A stretch of 5,989 bases of DNA from Pseudomonadota bacterium (GTDB lineage: Bacteria > Pseudomonadota > Alphaproteobacteria > Sphingomonadales > Sphingomonadaceae), in NCBI GenBank assembly GCA_023432995.1, contig JAEZES010000215.1, forward strand, positions 1 through 5,989, read 5' to 3'. Under the pieces are notes generated by a model. That model worked only from the letters and a program-made list of their open reading frames with translations, searched no databases and was not told where the DNA came from. The number at the start of each line of letters is the position of its first letter. Position 1 is the stretch's first letter. Made by a program: the position numbers and the translations under genes. Below, in pieces: positions 1 through 5,989 of the stretch.

Positions 1-2197
<2,197 letters not shown>

Positions 2198-2207
2198 CCC
2201 GCCGCTA

Positions 2208-2225
2208 TCCCGGCGAACGCCGGGA
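2208..2225. repeat. Short perfect palindrome just after sucA
   Basis: TCCCGGCG-AA-CGCCGGGA forms an 8-bp perfect GC-rich stem with a 2-base centre, starting 11 bases after the sucA stop codon. In form it is the same palindrome as the two in the composite repeat downstream (ATCCC, two variable bases, a 4-base GAAC or TTTC-like loop, then the complement). No T-run follows, so it is not a canonical intrinsic terminator. In RNA it could block 3' exonucleases and stabilise sucA mRNA; that role is inference. Confidence 0.6.
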
Positions 2226-2262
2226 GCTCGTCCGGCGAGGCAGGACCTTGCGGCACTCAGTC

Positions 2263-2343
2263 CGTCATCCCCGCGAACGCGGGGATCGCGTTCTGCGACG
2301 GGCAACGGTGCGGCACGCGATCCCGGCTTTCGCCGGGATGACG
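2263..2343. repeat. 81-bp composite inverted repeat (REP/MITE-like) between sucA and sucB
   Basis: Two 28-base arms, 2263-2290 and 2316-2343, are inverted copies matching at 25 of 28 positions, separated by 25 bases. Each arm contains its own palindrome: ATCCCCGCGAACGCGGGGAT at 2267-2286 and ATCCCGGCTTTCGCCGGGAT at 2320-2339, so the element can fold either as two small hairpins or as one long one. Arms beginning CGTCATCCC and ending GGGATGACG are the hallmark of dispersed intergenic repeats common in proteobacterial genomes; their translation gives the familiar peptide IPAFAGMT, present here in the non-coding + frame near 2320. No flanking target-site duplication is visible. It may terminate, attenuate or process the sucA-sucB transcript, but no T-tract follows. 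Confidence 0.75.
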
Positions 2344-2405
2344 GGGGATGATGGGGTGGCGAAGTTTGCCGGCTGACGGCGTTGGACTTGTTAGGGTGTT
2401 GAACG

Positions 2406-3672
<1,267 letters not shown>

Positions 3673-3674
<2 letters not shown>

Positions 3675-3677
3675 GAG
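3673..3677 (+). promoter_or_regulatory. Ribosome binding site of the small ORF, overlapping the sucB stop
   Basis: AGGAG lies 7 bases upstream of the ATG at 3685 and shares two bases with the sucB TAG stop (3672-3674). This is the best Shine-Dalgarno match seen in the cluster and supports both the reality of the small gene and its translation coupled to sucB. Confidence 0.75.
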
Positions 3678-3684
3678 CCGGACG

Positions 3685-3969
3685 ATGCGGAAGACGATGT
3701 TCGCGCTCGGCCTGGCGGCCGGCGCCACCGGGTGCGGCCAGGCCAGCGAGGACGCGCTCAACCGCGAGTTCGACGCCAACTTCGGCGCCTCGTGCGTGTC
3801 CGCCGCGGTTCGCGGCGGCGCCCCCGAAGCGGTCGCCACGCAAGTCTGCGACTGCACGCTGGCGGCGATCAACGAGCGCTACGACACGGCCGGCAAGATC
3901 GCCCTGACCGCCGAGCAGGCGCAGCCGCTCACGGCCGAATGCATGCAGAAAGCGGAACACAATGGCTGA
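3685..3969 (+). CDS. Small exported cysteine-rich protein, putative lipoprotein, between sucB and lpdA
   Basis: This is a 94-residue protein of unknown function. I do not recognise a named family. The N-terminus (MRKTMFALGLAAGATGC) has the positive n-region and short hydrophobic stretch of a signal peptide; Cys17 in A-T-G-C could be a lipidation site, although Ala at -3 is a weaker lipobox than Leu. The mature part has four further cysteines, Cys37, Cys55, Cys57 and Cys86, with a CDC motif (VCDCTLAAINERYDT) and a TAEQ segment. This resembles, from memory, small periplasmic proteins with paired disulfides found in related bacteria. It starts 10 bases after the sucB stop with a good AGGAG, and its end (TGA 3967-3969) overlaps the lpdA ATG by 8 bases in another frame, so it is cotranscribed and probably translationally coupled. 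A role in the cytoplasmic dehydrogenase is unlikely if it is exported. Alternatively the first segment is a non-cleaved anchor. The gene is well supported; its function is not. Confidence 0.83.
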   Translation: MRKTMFALGLAAGATGCGQASEDALNREFDANFGASCVSAAVRGGAPEAVATQVCDCTLAAINERYDTAGKIALTAEQAQPLTAECMQKAEHNG

Positions 3970-5362
3970 ATACGACTACGACGTCCTCGTCATCGGCGCC
4001 GGCCCGGGCGGCTACGTCGCCGCGATCCGCGCCGCGCAGCTCGGGCTCAAGGTCGCCTGCGCCGAAAGCCGCGAGACGCTCGGCGGCACCTGCCTCAACG
4101 TCGGCTGCATCCCGTCGAAGGCGATGCTGCACGCTTCCGAATACTTCGAGGCGGCTAAGGGCGGCGCGCTGGCGAAGATGGGCGTCGAGGTGACCCCCAA
4201 GCTCAACCTCGGCGCGATGCACGACCAGCGGCTCGACGCGGTCAAGCAGCTGACCGGCGGGATCGCGTTCCTGTTCAAGAAGAACAAGGTCACCTGGCTC
4301 AAGGGCCTCGCCACGTTCGAGGACCCGCACACGGTCAAGGTCGGCAAGGACAAGGTCACCGCGAAGAACGTGGTCATTGCGACCGGCTCCTCGGTCACCC
4401 CGCTGCCCGGAGTCGAGGTCGACAACGCCAAGGGCGTCGTGGTCGATTCCACCGGCGCGCTCGAGCTGGCCGCCGTGCCCAAGAAGCTGGTCGTCATCGG
4501 CGGCGGCGTGATCGGCCTCGAGCTCGGCAGCGTCTGGCGCCGCCTCGGCGCCGAAGTCGTCGTGGTCGAGTTCCTCGACGCGCTGCTCCCCGGGATGGAC
4601 GGCGAGGTGCGCAAGGAAGCCGCCAAGCTGTTCAAGAAGCAGGGCATGGACATCCGCCTGTCGACCAAGGTCACCGGTGTCACCGTCAAGGGCAAGAAGG
4701 CCACGCTCACGCTCGAGCCCGCGGCGGGCGGCAAGAGCGAAACCCTCGAAGCCGACTGCGTGCTGGTCTCGATCGGCCGCCGCCCGAACACCGAGGGCCT
4801 CGGGCTCGACAGGATCGGCCTCGAACTCAACTCGCGCGGCCAGATCGAGGTCGACCACGAATTCCGCACCAAGGTCGAGGGCGTGCGCGCGATCGGCGAC
4901 GTGATCCCCGGCCCGATGCTTGCGCACAAGGCCGAGGACGAAGGCATCGCGGTCGCCGAATGGCTCGCCGGGCAGACCGGCATCGTCAACCACGCGGTGA
5001 TCCCCTCGGTCGTCTACACGATGCCCGAGATCGCCGGCGTCGGCCTCACCGAGGAGCAAGCGAAGGAAGCGGGCCACGAGGTCAAGGTCGGCAAGTTCCC
5101 GATGCTCGCCAACAGCCGCGCCAAGACCAACCACGAGCCCGACGGGTTTGTGAAGGTCGTCGCCGACGCCGCGACCGATCGCGTGCTCGGCGTGTGGATG
5201 ATCGCCTCGGTCGCCGGCACGATGATCGCCCAGGCCGCCCAGGCGATGGAATTCGGCGCCACCAGCGAGGACATCGCCTACACCTGCCACGCCCACCCGA
5301 CGCACTCCGAGGCGCTCAAGGAGGCGGCGATGGCGGTGACGGGGAAGCCGATCCATATCTGA
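3962..5362 (+). CDS. lpdA: Dihydrolipoyl dehydrogenase, E3 of the 2-oxoglutarate dehydrogenase complex
   Basis: This 466-residue FAD enzyme of the cytoplasm reoxidises the dihydrolipoyl arm of SucB and reduces NAD+; it may also serve other 2-oxoacid complexes or the glycine cleavage system. Visible motifs: FAD-binding GAGPGGYVAAIRAAQLG at 12-28; the redox-active disulfide Cys44/Cys49 in GGTCLNVGCIPSK; the NAD-binding GGGVIGLELG at 180-189, followed by Glu203 in the VVVE strand end that favours NAD over NADP; the second FAD contact with GD at 312-313 (AIGDVIPGPMLAHKAEDEG); and the C-terminal dimer-interface acid/base pair His445 and Glu450 in HAHPTHSEA, matching the usual HPT-x-SE motif. Length is normal. 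The ATG overlaps the end of the upstream small ORF by 8 bases and has only a weak purine-rich site before it (GCGGAA near 3952), which suggests reliance on translational coupling. The start is fixed by the conserved YDVLVIGAG segment that follows directly. Nothing is missing or broken. Confidence 0.97.
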   Translation: MAEYDYDVLVIGAGPGGYVAAIRAAQLGLKVACAESRETLGGTCLNVGCIPSKAMLHASEYFEAAKGGALAKMGVEVTPKLNLGAMHDQRLDAVKQLTGGIAFLFKKNKVTWLKGLATFEDPHTVKVGKDKVTAKNVVIATGSSVTPLPGVEVDNAKGVVVDSTGALELAAVPKKLVVIGGGVIGLELGSVWRRLGAEVVVVEFLDALLPGMDGEVRKEAAKLFKKQGMDIRLSTKVTGVTVKGKKATLTLEPAAGGKSETLEADCVLVSIGRRPNTEGLGLDRIGLELNSRGQIEVDHEFRTKVEGVRAIGDVIPGPMLAHKAEDEGIAVAEWLAGQTGIVNHAVIPSVVYTMPEIAGVGLTEEQAKEAGHEVKVGKFPMLANSRAKTNHEPDGFVKVVADAATDRVLGVWMIASVAGTMIAQAAQAMEFGATSEDIAYTCHAHPTHSEALKEAAMAVTGKPIHI

Positions 5363-5373
5363 GTCATCTCGGC

Positions 5374-5402
5374 TTGCCGCGAGATTGGCGGCGCGGTATG
5401 TT
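5374..5402 (+). promoter_or_regulatory. Candidate sigma70-type promoter of the parDE pair
   Basis: TTGCCG (5374-5379) and TATGTT (5397-5402) are separated by exactly 17 bases, a good spacing for a housekeeping promoter. Transcription would begin near 5408-5410, inside the palindrome that follows. The gap from the lpdA stop holds no clear terminator, so read-through from lpdA is also possible. Assigned by eye only. Confidence 0.45.
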
Positions 5403-5421
5403 TGTATGACATTGTCATACA
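5403..5421. promoter_or_regulatory. Perfect 19-bp palindrome, candidate ParD operator
   Basis: TGTATGACATTGTCATACA has two perfect 8-base arms around a 3-base ATT centre. It is AT-rich compared with everything around it, lies just after the candidate -10 box and 10 bases upstream of the parD GTG. Type II antitoxins with a ribbon-helix-helix fold typically bind such a site with or without toxin to repress their own operon. Binding here is inferred from position and symmetry. Confidence 0.7.
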
Positions 5422-5424
5422 GGA
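5421..5424 (+). promoter_or_regulatory. Ribosome binding site that favours the GTG start of parD
   Basis: AGGA lies 7 bases before GTG at 5432. The in-frame upstream TTG at 5402 has no comparable site, and the ten residues it would add would be encoded by the promoter and operator themselves. The GTG therefore seems the real start. Confidence 0.65.
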
Positions 5425-5431
5425 TTCACCC

Positions 5432-5746
5432 GTGGCCACACGCGCCAACAAGCCGATCACCGTCACCCTCGGCCCGCTCGCCGAACGCGTAGAAGCGCGC
5501 GTCCGCTCGGGCGCCTATGCCTCGGCCTCGGAAGTGATCCGCGCCGGCCTGCGCGCGCTTGAGCGCGAGGAGGCGATGCTCGAGAGACTGTTCGAACCCA
5601 TCGACGAGGACGACCCGAAGTGGCTCGCCTATGTCCGGGCAAAGATCGAAGAAGCCGATGCCGACCCGCGTCCGCCCGTTCCGGCGGAAGTCGTGAGAGA
5701 ACGCATTCTCGAATGGCATCGAGAGCATGCCGGGCGCGACGCATAG
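5432..5746 (+). CDS. parD: ParD-type antitoxin with ribbon-helix-helix DNA-binding domain
   Basis: This is the antitoxin half of a type II toxin-antitoxin pair, expected to bind and neutralise the toxin encoded next to it and to repress their shared promoter. From the GTG it has 104 residues. The N-terminal half, about 7-50, is typical of ParD: KPITVTLGPLAERVEARV forms the beta-strand and first helix, and SGAYASASEVIRAGLRALERE the turn and second helix. The C-terminal half (about 55-104) is acidic and then helix-prone, with PKWLAYVRAKIEEA, DPRPPVP and VVRERILEWHRE; this part should wrap the toxin. The DPRPPVP segment recalls a motif of the 'stability determinant' antitoxins that also partner ParE-like toxins (similarity from memory). 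At 104 residues it is somewhat longer than the usual 80-90. The stop TAG at 5744 lies inside the start of parE. A longer form from TTG at 5402 (114 residues) is possible but less likely. Confidence 0.88.
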   Translation: MATRANKPITVTLGPLAERVEARVRSGAYASASEVIRAGLRALEREEAMLERLFEPIDEDDPKWLAYVRAKIEEADADPRPPVPAEVVRERILEWHREHAGRDA

Positions 5747-5989
5747 CGTCATCTGGACCGAGCCGGCCGTTGCCGACCTCAGGGGCATTTACCTTTGGAC
5801 CGCCGACCGCGCCAACCGCGACGTTGCGCTGCGTCTTCTCCAACGCATCGAGGAGGCGGCTGAGAAGCTGACCGACTATCCTCGCCGCGGCCGACCGCGC
5901 GACGAGATTCGCCCCGGCCTCCGCTCGATCCCCTTCGAGCGCGCCGCGATAATATTCTACGAGGCCGGCGAGAATCGTGTGCAGATCGT
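5727..5989 (+). CDS. parE: ParE/RelE-family toxin, 3'-truncated by the window edge
   Basis: This is the toxin half of the pair. The frame is open from ATG 5727 to the window end, with 87 residues visible of an expected 95-105. The start overlaps parD by 20 bases, the usual antitoxin-toxin coupling, with a weak GAGAG just upstream (5721-5725). Family marks: the first strand VIWTEPAVADLRGIYLWTA (residues 8-26); a long helical pair (about 31-50); YPRRGRPRDEIRPGLRSIPF (51-70), the conserved 'P-x-x-G-R ... E-x-R-x-G-x-R' region; and the strand RAAIIFYEAGENRVQIV that closes the fold. ParE toxins typically poison DNA gyrase, while RelE relatives cut mRNA on the ribosome; sequence alone does not decide which applies. 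The absence of the catalytic C-terminal segment from view also prevents judging whether it is active. Confidence 0.87.
   Translation, partial: MPGATHSVIWTEPAVADLRGIYLWTADRANRDVALRLLQRIEEAAEKLTDYPRRGRPRDEIRPGLRSIPFERAAIIFYEAGENRVQI

Noticed and set aside
2366..2394. Promoter for sucB (TTGCCG, 17 bases, TGTTAG)
   Set aside because: Spacing is good, but the -10 matches the consensus at only about half its positions, so it is noted but not annotated.
3929..5356. 475-codon open frame on the minus strand opposite lpdA
   Set aside because: It matches the extent of lpdA almost exactly and has the low-complexity composition of an antisense shadow in GC-rich DNA. Stop codons are simply rare in that frame.
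5363..5390. Terminator after lpdA
   Set aside because: TCTCG (5367-5371) can pair with CGAGA (5380-5384), but the stem is only 5 bp, the loop is poor and no T-run follows.

Overview
The window is GC-rich DNA with strong G/C third-position bias. It carries the 2-oxoglutarate dehydrogenase gene cluster on the + strand, followed by a ParD/ParE-type toxin-antitoxin pair that runs off the right edge. Protein style, gene order (sucA, sucB, a small exported protein, lpdA) and a palindromic intergenic repeat typical of this group suggest an alphaproteobacterium, most likely in the Sphingomonadales. That placement rests on pattern memory, not on a search.

Layout: positions 1-2197 hold the 3' three quarters of sucA (E1o, 5' end outside the window). 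Positions 2198-2405 are a 208-base gap holding three related short palindromes, two of which form an 81-base composite inverted repeat. sucB (E2o) is at 2406-3674. A 94-residue cysteine-containing putative lipoprotein at 3685-3969 is wedged between sucB and lpdA and overlaps the lpdA start by 8 bases. lpdA (E3) is at 3962-5362. Positions 5363-5431 hold a candidate promoter and a perfect 19-bp palindrome. parD is at 5432-5746 (GTG start), and parE begins at 5727, overlaps parD by 20 bases and is cut at 5989.

How the genes work together: SucA decarboxylates 2-oxoglutarate on thiamine diphosphate, SucB carries the succinyl group on its lipoyl arm to CoA, and LpdA reoxidises the dihydrolipoyl arm with NAD+. 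This is the TCA step from 2-oxoglutarate to succinyl-CoA. The small exported protein shares the transcription unit by position but has no evident role in the complex. The TA pair appears to have its own autoregulated promoter and to be independent of the metabolic operon.

Most of the window is ordinary core metabolism, and I see no convincing new multi-gene system. The points worth a second look are the unexplained small exported protein inside the operon, the palindromic repeat cluster between sucA and sucB, and the TA module with its clear operator and long antitoxin tail.
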